64,000 bases of DNA from the NCBI GenBank assembly GCA_963728965.1, contig CAVSMH010000006.1, positions 62,001 to 126,000 of the forward strand, in the 5' to 3' direction. Source of the DNA: DASQZT01 sp963728965 (GTDB lineage: Bacteria > Acidobacteriota > Terriglobia > Bryobacterales > Bryobacteraceae). Shown in pieces: positions 17,758-26,468 of this stretch (within the stretch, counting starts at the first letter, position 1; each line of letters begins with the position of its first letter). The notes below the pieces were generated by a model, which was not told the DNA's origin, searched no databases, and worked only from the letters and a program-made list of their open reading frames with translations. Position numbers and translations under genes: made by a program.

Positions 17758-20198
17758 ATGTCTGGTTTCTGGTCGACGATCAGGTACACTTTTCGCGTGC
17801 TCGGGCACAGTCCCGGCTTCACCGCCGTCGCCACGCTCTCCCTGGCGTTAGGCATCGGTGCCAACACTGCTATTTTCAGTTTGATCAATGCTCTGCTGCT
17901 GCGTGAGCTTCCCGTAAGACAACCGGAAACGTTGGTCCAGCTCTCAGTGGTCCGTCGGGACGACAAGATGCCCTTCTCATCTCCAATGTTTAGGGAACTC
18001 GAGCGCGGACAGCGCGTGTTTTCCGGCCTAATCGGGTGGAGTCCCGGATCCAGTTCAAACGCGGAAATCAACGGCGTGTTGTCGCAGACCACCATAAGCT
18101 CGGTCACGGGTAACTATTACACCGAACTCGGAACGCTTCCCCTCATTGGGCGGCTCATTACGCCCGACGATGCCCGTGGGGGCACGGTATCTCAGGTCGC
18201 TGTACTTGGATACGAGTTCTGGCAGCGTCGCTTTGGCGGAGCCTCCGATGTAATAGGAAAACGGATCCGCATCGAGGAGCAGAGCTACACGATTATCGGC
18301 GTGACTCGCAAGTGGTTTTCGGGGATGACGACTGGCCAGCAACCTGAGGTGACGGTTCCGATGAGGAGCACCGAGAACCGGGCGCAGCTTTGGGTCTTCA
18401 TCACCGGCCGGTTGAAGAAGGGCGTCACAATTGAACAGGCTCGGTCGCAACTCCAATCCTTCTGGCCGGCGGTGCTCCTCGCGACCGTTTCCACCGACGC
18501 TCCCGGATTGCGGCGGCAGGCGTTCTTCTCGATGACCCTGGATGTGGCGCCAGTCGCAACCGGCGTCGCTCGCCAACTTCGCGCCGAATTCACGCGGCCG
18601 CTGTATGTCCTTCTCGGTATTGTCGGCCTGATCCTGATAGTCGCCTGCGTGAACCTGGCGAATTTGATGCTAGCGCGCGCTGCCGCACGCACTCACGAGA
18701 CGAGCGTGCGCGTTGCTCTCGGCGCGAGCCGCTGGATGGTCACCCGGCAGGTCCTCACAGAGAGCTTAGCGCTATCAACCTCCGGAGCGGTGTTGGGACT
18801 TGCGTTTGCCCAGTTCGGAACCCGCTTACTGGTCGCGGTGATGGCGGAAGGTTATCTCACTCCGATCACCCTGGACCTGCGGCCCGATTGGCGCGTGCTC
18901 TCGGCCACAGCGGCCGTGGCGATCCTAACTGGCATTCTCTTTGGTTTCGCTCCGGCGTGGCGGCTCTCTCGCGAAGACCCCGCGTTCGCGCTTCGAAGTA
19001 ATTCACGCAGCCTGGCGGGAGCACCAGGGAAGTGGGCAAACGCGCTGATGGTGGCGCAAGTCGCCCTCTCCCTGGTCCTATTGCTCGGCGCCGGACTTTT
19101 GGCGCGGAGCTTTCAGAATTTATGCACGATTGATCCGGGTTTCGAGGGGCGGGTCCTGCAGGTAAGCCTTTCTCCCAGACCGGGCGGCTATCGTGGCTTG
19201 GACGTGAATGGTTATCACCGGCAGCTCATCGATGAGATATCTGCTATACCGGGTGTGCTGTCTGTCGGGTATTCCGATTTCAGAGGGCCTGGACAGAGGG
19301 GGTGGCAGGATGCGGTATCGACTATGCCAGCGGCATCGAGTCCGGACGCGGGCGTCATGAGCTACGCCGCTGTAGTGTCGCCGGGTTTCCTGAGGACGCT
19401 CGGAATCACTATGGCAGTGGGCCGTGATTTCGAGTGGACCGACAGGGAGCGGCATCCGCCTGTCGCCGTCGTCAGCACCGATCTTGCGGAGCGCCTTTTT
19501 CCCACTGGCAATGCAATCGGCCAGCTTATCCGCTTCGGCTTCATGCCTGAGTTTCAGAATCTCGAGATTGTAGGGATCGCTAGAACGGCTCGCCTTTTCG
19601 ATCTGAGGGACCGAAGCCAGCCGGTCATTTACATTCCTTATCTTCAACATCCTGGATGGGCCGAGCAGGGAGTGTCTTTTTGCGCATTCGCCAACCTCCC
19701 GATGCCATGGCCAGGATTGTGGGTCACGAGATCGAATCGTTTGGACACGAATACCCTTTGAGCGCTAAGACAATCGCACAAGAACTTAGCCAGAGTCTGG
19801 CGCGGGATCGCGCCGTTGCCATGATTGCCAGTTTTTTCGGAGTACTAGCGCTGCTATTGGCCTTGATAGGCTTGTACGGACTAGCATCGTACACCGTTAA
19901 GCGCCGTACGCGGGAAATCGGGATTCGATCGGCCCTCGGTGCAGGCCCAGCGGCCGTGCGGTGGAGTATACTGCGCGACGCGCTGACCCTGGCTCTTGCC
20001 GGAATAGCCCTCGGAATCCCGTGTGCACTGGGTGTTGGCCGCCTGATCGCGACCATGCTTTTCGGGATCTCGCCGGCTGATTTTCCAACGCTTCTGTTCG
20101 TGTCGCTGTTAGTGCTCGTCGTCGCTCTGTTGGCCAGCTACCTGCCGGCGCGGCGCGCATCGCACATTGATCCGACGGTGGCGTTGCGGACAGAATAG
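17758..20198 (+). pseudogene. ADOP-type ABC permease (MacB/FtsX), single-base frameshift
   Basis: Read through, the gene encodes about 813 residues, the size of acidobacterial duplicated orphan permeases: N-terminal TM, MacB-type periplasmic domain, FtsX TM block, then a second MacB plus FtsX unit. GHSPGFTAVATLSLALGIGANTAIFSL is the hallmark start (shown as the conserved LGIGANTAIF), and the end YLPARRASHIDPTVALRTE is equally typical. The first frame stops at 19761; the second frame continues from about 19680. Both match the family if one T is restored in the run at 19677-19681 (five T, six expected). The last FtsX TM block lies after the shift, so the unshifted protein would lack it. Sequencing error or slippage at the T run are alternatives to a true pseudogene. 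Confidence 0.85.
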
Positions 20199-20512
20199 GT
20201 GGGTTTAGCAATGAACATCTGTTGACTATCGGTGGCACCACGACACGGCAGATGGAAATCGCAGACCCCAGTGCCGTACCGAGCCGTTCGCGCGCCCTCC
20301 GGGCGTCGCGGCGGGACGCCTCACGCATTAACATCTTTCAGCGCTCGATAACACTGTCCACAGAGCATCTCTCGTTACGAACCCGATTCGGCATCCAAGT
20401 TGACGGGAATTCGCTGACCCGTACTTTGGCCCAGCCGGGCGGTCCCGAATTCGGTATCTGGGGCGGTAAGATCCTCCCTGGTCGCGAAGTGACGGCCTAT
20501 CAAGCGCAGATA
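20199..20512. other. Non-coding gap between the ADOP permease and the recombinase remnant
   Basis: 314 bp with no supported gene. It contains a GC-rich hairpin, GGCGTC (20302-20307) with GACGCC (20315-20320), without a T tract. Reading frames here are open only because they run antisense to the recombinase. It is probably leftover sequence of a mobile element. Confidence 0.5.
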
Positions 20513-21426
20513 CTACTGCGAAGCCGGCGGACTGTCCGGTTCGATGCCCATTCGGTCGTTGACGGCAAAACGCAATTTCTGCTTGCAGCCGAGGTAACGT
20601 TCCGTCGTTTGGATCGAGACGTGTCCAAGCAGAGATTGGATCTGGTCCAGTTCGCCACCGGCAAGATGGCAGAGCCTCGCGCAGCTACGTCGAAGATCAT
20701 GCGGCGCGAGTTTTTCAATTCCGGCACGCTTGGCGGCGGCTCGGACGACCTCCCACAGTACCTTGGGCGTCATGCCTGTACCCCAGACCCGACACGTTTT
20801 GTTGATCGATCGAAAGAGCGAGCCTTCGGTGATGCAACCGGCTCCCTTCCATTCATCGATCGCTACCTTCACCCATGACGGGATTGGGACGGTACGGATG
20901 TGCCCAGCTTTGCCCAGGAGGTCAGCGATGACCCAATGCTCCTCGCGCGACTGGATGGAGTCAACCCGAAGGCCAAGCAACTCGCCACGGCGCAGTCCGC
21001 ATCCGAGCAGCATCGCGATCATGGCGTAATCCCTCTTGTCCCGCACCGAACCCCGATCGGCGACTGCGAGCAGCCGTTTCGCCTGTTCAGCTGTCAGCCA
21101 GTTTCCAACGCGAACTCCGATCCGGCGTACGCCCTTGACTCGTCGGATTCCGGCAGCGAGTTCCGGACTGAGAAGTCCGGCATCGGCAGCTTCAAACGCG
21201 ACACGTCGGACAGCAGCCAGGCGGAGATTGATGGTTGTCGCCGCATACATCTTCTGCTCGAGAAAGATCCTGTATCGCAGGACCACGGTACGGTTGAATG
21301 CGAGACGCGGTTCTGAGCAGTACCAATCGACGAAATCGGTTATGGCGCGATCATAACTGCGCTGGCCGCTCTTTGACGTGAGGGTGTTAAGTACCGCCGC
21401 TTTGGATTGTTCGAGGTCGGGAAGCG

Positions 21427-21430
21427 CTAG
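21427..21430. repeat. CTAG target-site duplication, left copy
   Basis: Directly abuts the MITE; identical to the copy at 21562-21565. CTAG is palindromic, so duplication is judged from the frame reconstruction rather than from identity alone. Confidence 0.7.
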
Positions 21431-21561
21431 CAGGCTGCTGAAAAAGTCCCCGGACTACTTAGAATGGCACTTACCAACAGCCGCAAACTGTTGATTCTAC
21501 GTTTGACGGAGCGAGACATTGGGTGCTTTCGGGCATCGAAATACCCTTTTTCAGCAACCTG
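21431..21561. mobile_element. 131-bp MITE with CTAG target duplication
   Basis: A non-coding element whose ends are 16-bp inverted repeats: caggctgctgaaaaag at 21431-21446 and, on the reverse complement of 21546-21561, caggttgctgaaaaag (15 of 16 identical). It is flanked directly by CTAG on both sides (21427-21430 and 21562-21565). Excision of the element with one CTAG restores the integrase frame exactly, which independently fixes its borders. It carries no ORF and would have to be mobilised by a transposase supplied elsewhere; the ends do not match those of the insertion sequence at 14.9 kb. Confidence 0.85.
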
Positions 21562-21565
21562 CTAG
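21562..21565. repeat. CTAG target-site duplication, right copy
   Basis: Directly abuts the other end of the MITE and contributes the Leu codon and first base of the next codon in the reconstructed integrase. Confidence 0.7.
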
Positions 21566-21607
21566 GACGCGCTTGGGTGGGCGCTTTTTCTTGCGCGGTT
21601 TTGACAT

Positions 21608-21929
21608 CAGCGACGGCCACCTTTGGACCGTCGCCTGTCAGGATCTCCCGCTCGCCACTGCGCCGTTACAGTGGATCAATCCGGCGTCGGCCACTTCTCA
21701 TCGTCGGGCGCTTTACGGGCAAGTGAACCTCGCCCGTTCCTAAATGCTGCCCCAGGCGATCTTTTATCCGTCCACTTCCTACCGTCGGCGTGGCGGCGTT
21801 CAGGAGATCGATTGTTTACCGAATATTGGCGAATATTGTTTCCCGGCCAAAGCGCACAGTGTCATGGGCCTTTGCTCCAGATAACGGACGCCAGGAATCG
21901 TCCCGGGGGGAATCCAGCCCGACAGGGAT
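21608..21929. other. Upstream region of the integrase, no gene seen
   Basis: About 320 bp. A hairpin with perfect 7-bp arms, GCGACGG (21610-21616) and CCGTCGC (21628-21634), sits immediately upstream of the integrase ATG and could be a regulatory or recombination structure. The rest shows no family-like coding sequence in any frame and probably is degraded mobile DNA next to the serine hydrolase gene. Confidence 0.45.
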
Positions 21930-23897
21930 TCACTGGAACGTCAGCGATCCGGTGTTGCTGGTCAATCCGTCTACATGTACTCGAACACTGAGCGTGCCTG
22001 CTCCCGCAAGGGTTCTGGGCAGAATAACATTGACTTGGTCCAATCCTCTGTACTGCAGTTGCGGACCTGCGTAGGATACCGGAAGAATCAACTCGCCGAT
22101 GTGCACGGTGACCATCCCCGTCGAACTCCGACCGCGCACGCCAGTACCGTATATTGCGAGCGAGAGGTAATCGCCGTCGGCCCCGAACACGATCGGTTTG
22201 GGGCCAATGTTTCCGTCGGCATCGACCTGGAACACGGGTTCCCAGATCTGCGTCAGATCCGGCTTGCTTCGAACCAGCGATGCCGCGACAAGCCCATCCG
22301 GATTCAAAGTAAACACCCCGGGGCCTATGGCGGCAAGGCGCAGTGGAACCTCCACGGCCGGCCACCCTTCCCTCCACACCACAAACTTGGCGTCTCCAGC
22401 CATCAACTCGCCGGAGAGGACGGCGTTCAGCTGGCCGGGCCCGCTGAAAGTGACCTCCACTGGCCGTTCAATGCCGCTGCCGTCGTTCACGACCACGGTC
22501 ACGTCGGAGGACTGTCCTCCCAGATCGACGCCCAGAATGGTTGCCAAGGATCCTGGGGCCAACGCTCCCGCCCGGAAGGATGCCGCGTTGACCACACCCT
22601 CGGGCGCTATCCTCGGCGGGTAGTATTGCGGGAACAGATCGTCATTCGGCCAGACTGTCGCGGCAGCTAATGCATCCCAGACCGGCTGTGAGGTGTAAGC
22701 GTTGGGGTAAGCATGATCTTGAGTGGCGCCGTTAAAAACGAACGCATAGCAGAGGCCATTCGCAAAGCGGTAGAACCACGTATTGGTGCCCGGCGCGGCA
22801 CCGCCGTGGGACCAGGTGATCCCGCCCATCTGCGCGACAACGAACAAGCCGAAGCCATACCAGTTGGGCGAACCCGGCACCCAGGTATTGCGGGGAGTCT
22901 CCGCCACCATGGACGCGAATCCTTGCCGGCTGAAAAGCGCCCGGGGCCGCGTGCCATCCAGCATCGAGACGAATTTGGCGAGATCGATCACCGAGCCGAT
23001 CCACCCGCCGTCGGCGTCGTTCAAATCCATATCCAGAAGCCCATATGGCGCAGGCTGCTTTTCCCGTGCCGCGGAGACACATGAGTTGACCGTTGGCGCG
23101 CCAGGGTAGTCGTAGTATTTGACTTCGCCAGACAACCGGCCTGCCAGGTGCGAGCTGCCGCGCTGTATGCGAGTTAACCCAAGCGGATCGAGGACCTTTT
23201 CCCGAACATAGGCTTCATATGCCTGGCCGCTTACCTTTTCGATGACGCGTCCCAGGAGCATATAGCCGAAATTGGAGTACGCAAAGCGCGATCCCGGATC
23301 GAAATCCAATCGCTGTGCCAGCATGTAGCGAATCATGGCGTCCCGAGAGGGCGGGAAACTGGTGTGCGTGGCGTTTGACGCATTCGCGGTGGGGTCGCCG
23401 ATCATGGGATCGCCGCTCTGGTCCCGGTCCCAGCCGCCAGTGTGATGCAGCAGTTGACGTACGGTTATGTTGTGGAGGCGGCTGTCTCCCCACTTCCCGT
23501 TATAGGGAGAGTATTGACTCAGGATGTTCCACACGGGCGTTTCGAGATCGAGTTTGCCGTCTTCTACCAGGCGCACGACGGCCGCGGCTGTTAGGGTCTT
23601 GGCGATACTGCCCAAGCGGAACAGAGAATCGGGCTGGACCAGCGTCTGCGCTTCGGCATCCGCCAAACCATAGCCACGGGCGAAGAGCAGGTGGCCATCC
23701 TTGGCAACCGCCAGGGCTCCGCCCTTTACTCCATAGCGGGCGAGCGCCTGCTGCATCACCGCGTCCAAGGCCGAAAAAGCGGGTACGGCGGGTCCTGTCT
23801 GGGCAAGCGCCGCTGGAGCGGCCGCAGTAACCGCGAGCAAGGCCACGAGCATCCAAAACCGGACCGCGCGGCGAATGGTCGACGCTGATGATTTCAT
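21930..23897 (-). CDS. Secreted serine hydrolase (class C beta-lactamase-like) with Solibacter-type C-terminal domain
   Basis: 655 residues. Signal peptide at 1-32 (ends ALAQ). The catalytic domain (about 40-410) has SxxK as Ser97-Ile-Ala-Lys100, YxN as Tyr207-Ser-Asn209, and the third motif as TWSHGGAAPGTN, so it has the penicillin-binding/class C fold and may be a D-peptidase, esterase or beta-lactamase-like enzyme. From about 425 the domain starting VVNAASFRAGALAPGS and ending near YRGLDQVNVILPRTLAGAG is the adhesion-like C-terminal domain described from Solibacter (TIGR03437-like). The fusion suggests a cell-surface or extracellular enzyme. A TATAAT (minus strand, 23970-23975) lies in the AT-rich leader without a convincing -35. 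Confidence 0.9.
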   Translation of the reverse strand: MKSSASTIRRAVRFWMLVALLAVTAAAPAALAQTGPAVPAFSALDAVMQQALARYGVKGGALAVAKDGHLLFARGYGLADAEAQTLVQPDSLFRLGSIAKTLTAAAVVRLVEDGKLDLETPVWNILSQYSPYNGKWGDSRLHNITVRQLLHHTGGWDRDQSGDPMIGDPTANASNATHTSFPPSRDAMIRYMLAQRLDFDPGSRFAYSNFGYMLLGRVIEKVSGQAYEAYVREKVLDPLGLTRIQRGSSHLAGRLSGEVKYYDYPGAPTVNSCVSAAREKQPAPYGLLDMDLNDADGGWIGSVIDLAKFVSMLDGTRPRALFSRQGFASMVAETPRNTWVPGSPNWYGFGLFVVAQMGGITWSHGGAAPGTNTWFYRFANGLCYAFVFNGATQDHAYPNAYTSQPVWDALAAATVWPNDDLFPQYYPPRIAPEGVVNAASFRAGALAPGSLATILGVDLGGQSSDVTVVVNDGSGIERPVEVTFSGPGQLNAVLSGELMAGDAKFVVWREGWPAVEVPLRLAAIGPGVFTLNPDGLVAASLVRSKPDLTQIWEPVFQVDADGNIGPKPIVFGADGDYLSLAIYGTGVRGRSSTGMVTVHIGELILPVSYAGPQLQYRGLDQVNVILPRTLAGAGTLSVRVHVDGLTSNTGSLTFQ

Positions 23898-24286
23898 AGA
23901 CTTGTCGGAACTCTCTCAGAGCGGCATTGCCTTCGTCCATCTAATTAAGAAAAACAGATGCCTAACTATATTATAAGCTCGTCCTGAATCGATTGGCGGC
24001 CGACGGCGAGAAGGTCCACGGACGATATCCGGCTGTAACGGCTTAGCGTTAACGCATGCACCCGGCTGTGTAGTCGCCGACGCTGAGACTGGCCAGAGCG
24101 GTGGCGGAGTTACTCCTGCCTGGTCGCCCAGTGTTCCGCGAAGCGGTACTCACTCAGGTTGCGTACTGATCCGCCGATTGCGCAAACGAGCGGTTTTGCA
24201 ACAAATCGAGCAGCACTGGCTTATTGGGATTCTTGCGTTGCAAAAAGGTATTGCATTATTGGTTCGATTGGCGATACATTTGTGCA
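23898..24286. other. Divergent gap between serine hydrolase and recombinase
   Basis: 389 bp with an unusually AT-rich patch at about 23940-23980 that probably holds the serine hydrolase promoter. Near the recombinase start, ATTGCA (24250-24255) and TGCAAT (24283-24288) form an inverted repeat spanning 39 bp, a candidate binding site for the recombinase. No convincing ORF. Confidence 0.45.
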
Positions 24287-24865
24287 ATGCAGATCGGCTA
24301 CGCCAGAGTCTCCACCGACGACCAGGACACCGCCGCCCAGGTGGCGGCGCTCAAAGCCGCTGGTTGCGCGCGCATCTATCGTGAGAAAGCTTCCGGCGGA
24401 CGCTGGGACCGGCCGGAACTTCACCGGCTGCTGGATCAGCTCCGCAAGGGCGATGTGCTCGTAGTCTGGAAACTCGACCGGCTGTCTCGTTCGCTCCGAG
24501 ACGTGCTCACCCTTATGGAGCGGCTCGGGGAAGCCGGGGCTGGATTCCGCAGTCTGACCGAAGCCATCGACACTACCACACCGGCAGGGCGAATGATGAT
24601 GCAGATGGTTGGGGCGTTCGCCGAGTTCGAGCGGACCATGCTCAGAGAGCGTACCAAGGTCGGATTGGATGCCGCCCGCGAGGAAGGACGCATCGGTGGT
24701 CGCCGCCCGAAGCTCTCCGTTCAGCAGCAATCCGAGATTCGAAAGATGATCACCAAGGGCGACAAGACCGCCGCCGACGCTGCCCGGTTGTTCAAGGTCC
24801 ATCCCGCAACCGTCTCTCGGCTACTGGCGCGGCCCAGTTCCAGGAGGGTCAGCCGTGCCAAATAG
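24287..24865 (+). CDS. Serine recombinase (resolvase/invertase family)
   Basis: 192 residues, the usual size for Tn3-type resolvases and invertases. The N-terminus IGYARVSTDDQD carries the nucleophile Ser9. VWKLDRLSRS and the long E helix around GAFAEFERTMLRERTKVGL are conserved, and the C-terminus (about 150-185) is a helix-turn-helix, KTAADAARLFKVHPATVSRLL. The start at 24287 was chosen because family homology begins there. No tnpA transposase of Tn3 type is adjacent, so the gene is probably a leftover or part of a small element. An inverted repeat overlapping the start may be its res-like subsite. Confidence 0.88.
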   Translation: MQIGYARVSTDDQDTAAQVAALKAAGCARIYREKASGGRWDRPELHRLLDQLRKGDVLVVWKLDRLSRSLRDVLTLMERLGEAGAGFRSLTEAIDTTTPAGRMMMQMVGAFAEFERTMLRERTKVGLDAAREEGRIGGRRPKLSVQQQSEIRKMITKGDKTAADAARLFKVHPATVSRLLARPSSRRVSRAK

Positions 24866-24927
24866 CGTGCAAAGTTTTACGCCAAATAATTTGCAAAGTG
24901 ACAGCGGTGGACCCTGCGTGCGGGGCT

Positions 24928-25452
24928 CTAAAACGTGTATGTGGGTGGCACAATTCCCTTTACGCGAAGGTAGACCTCGGCCTGCCCGCGGTGGTGGGCG
25001 GTATGCGTGAAGTACGACCAGAGCCACTCGAACCCGGTCATCTTGCGGGTGGTCCCCACCACCGCGTTCAGTTTCTCCGGCGTGATGGAAGCCACGGCGT
25101 CGTTGCAGAATTTGAAGGTGTCGTTCAGAAACCGCACGGCCATGGCCTTGTCCACTTCGGGCTTGTCCTCCTTGACCGCTTTGGCCACATCCGCGGGAAG
25201 GGGCGGCCGCGGGGTTCCATTGGCCAACGCGCAGGCGTTCAGGTTCGCTCCGGCGATCTGGAGCATCAACTGGCCGAAGCTCAGCTCCTCCGGTACGGGG
25301 CGGAAGCTGTAACTTTCGGCCGGCATGGCGTCAGCTACCTTCAGGGTGAAATCGGTCGTCACCTTCCAGTGTTTCACCAGCGCGTCCTTGAGCGGGGATT
25401 GGGCCAGCGCCGGCAGAGCGAGTGCGCAAACGGCAAGCAGCGTTTTATTCAT
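24928..25452 (-). CDS. Secreted DinB-like protein
   Basis: 174 residues. A signal peptide (residues 1-17, ending ALAQ) precedes a four-helix DinB/YfiT-type domain. Candidate metal ligands are His in KHWKVTTDF and the HTAHHRGQ cluster near residue 153, the usual triad positions. DinB-fold proteins include thiol transferases and metal-dependent hydrolases; most acidobacterial copies are uncharacterised. The ATG at 25452 begins the signal peptide. The gene is divergent from the RES-domain gene with 173 bp between starts. Confidence 0.82.
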   Translation of the reverse strand: MNKTLLAVCALALPALAQSPLKDALVKHWKVTTDFTLKVADAMPAESYSFRPVPEELSFGQLMLQIAGANLNACALANGTPRPPLPADVAKAVKEDKPEVDKAMAVRFLNDTFKFCNDAVASITPEKLNAVVGTTRKMTGFEWLWSYFTHTAHHRGQAEVYLRVKGIVPPTYTF

Positions 25453-25485
25453 CGGGTGATGCCTCGGGATAACATTGATACCGCA

Positions 25486-25565
25486 AACCCGGCACGAAGA
25501 GCAACCCGGCACATGAGCCTGCTATCGTGACCGGTTTCGTAGCGGTACCGCCTAGTACCGGTTTC
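25486..25565. repeat. Two pairs of short direct repeats upstream of the RES-domain gene
   Basis: AACCCGGCAC occurs at 25486-25495 and 25503-25512, and ACCGGTTTC at 25530-25538 and 25557-25565. They lie between the DinB and RES starts and may be operator sites or simple chance repeats in GC-rich DNA. Confidence 0.35.
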
Positions 25566-25625
25566 CGGAGCGGCCAATCGAATTGCCGCGCGGCCCGTGT
25601 AGAATCGTCCCGGGGGTACTTTCGG

Positions 25626-26351
25626 ATGCCTACAGTGAAGCGGCCCGCCATCCTGGCGGCCGTCTACGAGGCTGCGCTGAAGAAAATCGATAGTCGCGAG
25701 ATTCCCACTTTGGTCGTGCAGGCCGGGCAGACGCTGTACCGCTCCATCAATCCCGACAGCTCCTACACTGCCCTGCCGAAACCGGCTGCCGGAGGCCATG
25801 TTTCCAAGCTCCAGGCCAACCAGCTCCTCATTCCGGGCGACGGCGTCCTCGATCTGAACAACCGCTTCACCGGACCTTCCTACGGTCCCGCGATTCCCCC
25901 CGCTTCCGGCTTGTATTGCGTGCTTCAGCAGCAGGCCCTGGTCAACGAGTCCATGCACTATTCGCACAAGGTGGGGGCGTGGGCTCTTGCCGGCCGGTGT
26001 GTGCTACGAATCCAGGTGATGGGTTCCCTGCTGGTGGCCGACCTCTCCCCGCATAACCCCCGCGGGCAACGCTTCCTCCGCGAACTGGGGGCCGGCACGT
26101 GGGATCAGATGAACGACCCCGACGACTGTTCGGTGGCCCGCGGTATCGGCCTGGCCATTGCGCAAAGCGGATTCCTGCGGGGGCTGTCGGTACAGACGGT
26201 GCGCGAATCGGAACGTTCGGCCGAGGAGCGGGGCGACAACCTCATCCTCTTCGCGCCCCCTCGACAGGCCGTGCCCGGGCTGTATATTGACGAAGTCTCC
26301 TATTACGGCAAGACCGCCAAGCCGGAAATATTTCCGGTGGCTTTTCCATAA
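25626..26351 (+). CDS. RES-domain protein (NAD-phosphorylase toxin-like fold)
   Basis: 241 residues, longer than the minimal RES domain of about 150. The hallmark residues appear in order: Arg39 in TLYRSINP, Glu108 in GLYCVLQQQALVNES, and Ser188 or Ser195 in LSVQTVRES, followed by GDNLILFAPP, the typical closing strand. RES toxins (for example MbcT and ParT-like proteins) degrade or transfer from NAD. The usual upstream Xre/DUF2384 antitoxin gene is absent; the upstream gene is divergent and unrelated. It could be an orphan toxin or a housekeeping RES protein. The ATG at 25626 is the best start; the frame is open to 25527 but without homology. Confidence 0.68.
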   Translation: MPTVKRPAILAAVYEAALKKIDSREIPTLVVQAGQTLYRSINPDSSYTALPKPAAGGHVSKLQANQLLIPGDGVLDLNNRFTGPSYGPAIPPASGLYCVLQQQALVNESMHYSHKVGAWALAGRCVLRIQVMGSLLVADLSPHNPRGQRFLRELGAGTWDQMNDPDDCSVARGIGLAIAQSGFLRGLSVQTVRESERSAEERGDNLILFAPPRQAVPGLYIDEVSYYGKTAKPEIFPVAFP

Positions 26352-26468
26352 GGCCCTATCCCGGGAATTCCGGCCTGGGAACGCTTTTGTCCACGCCTTT
26401 TCGATGAACCGCTATCCGCACCGCTAAAGTCCGGGCGGCTGCCAGCCGATAGGGATAGCAGGCGAAAG

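Larger units (their letters stand above)
20513..21607 (-). pseudogene. Tyrosine recombinase/integrase interrupted by a MITE
   Basis: The main part (20513-21426) encodes a core-binding domain and a full catalytic domain: Arg in GCGLRRGELLGL, Lys in LGKAGHIRT, HDLRR, the second His in LLGHVSIQTTERYLG, and its nucleophile Tyr. The intended start is ATG at 21607, giving MSKPRKKKRPPKRVL; then 139 bp (MITE plus one CTAG copy) intervene, with an immediate in-frame TGA. Removing them restores one 960-bp frame (320 codons, 319 residues) that reads PKRVLALPDLEQSK across the junction. A GTG at 21286 could still start a 257-residue protein lacking part of the N-terminal domain. Function when intact: XerC/D-like strand exchange at an unknown site. 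Confidence 0.85.

Noticed and set aside
20222..20878. Plus-strand open frame beside the ADOP permease
   Set aside because: Mostly antisense to the recombinase catalytic domain.
24178..24384. Short open frame upstream of the serine recombinase
   Set aside because: Hydrophobic stretch without homology, overlapping the recombinase start in another frame.
26352..26468. Possible riboswitch ahead of the chemoreceptor gene
   Set aside because: Some short complementary segments occur, but no c-di-GMP (GEMM) or other recognisable consensus could be seen by eye.
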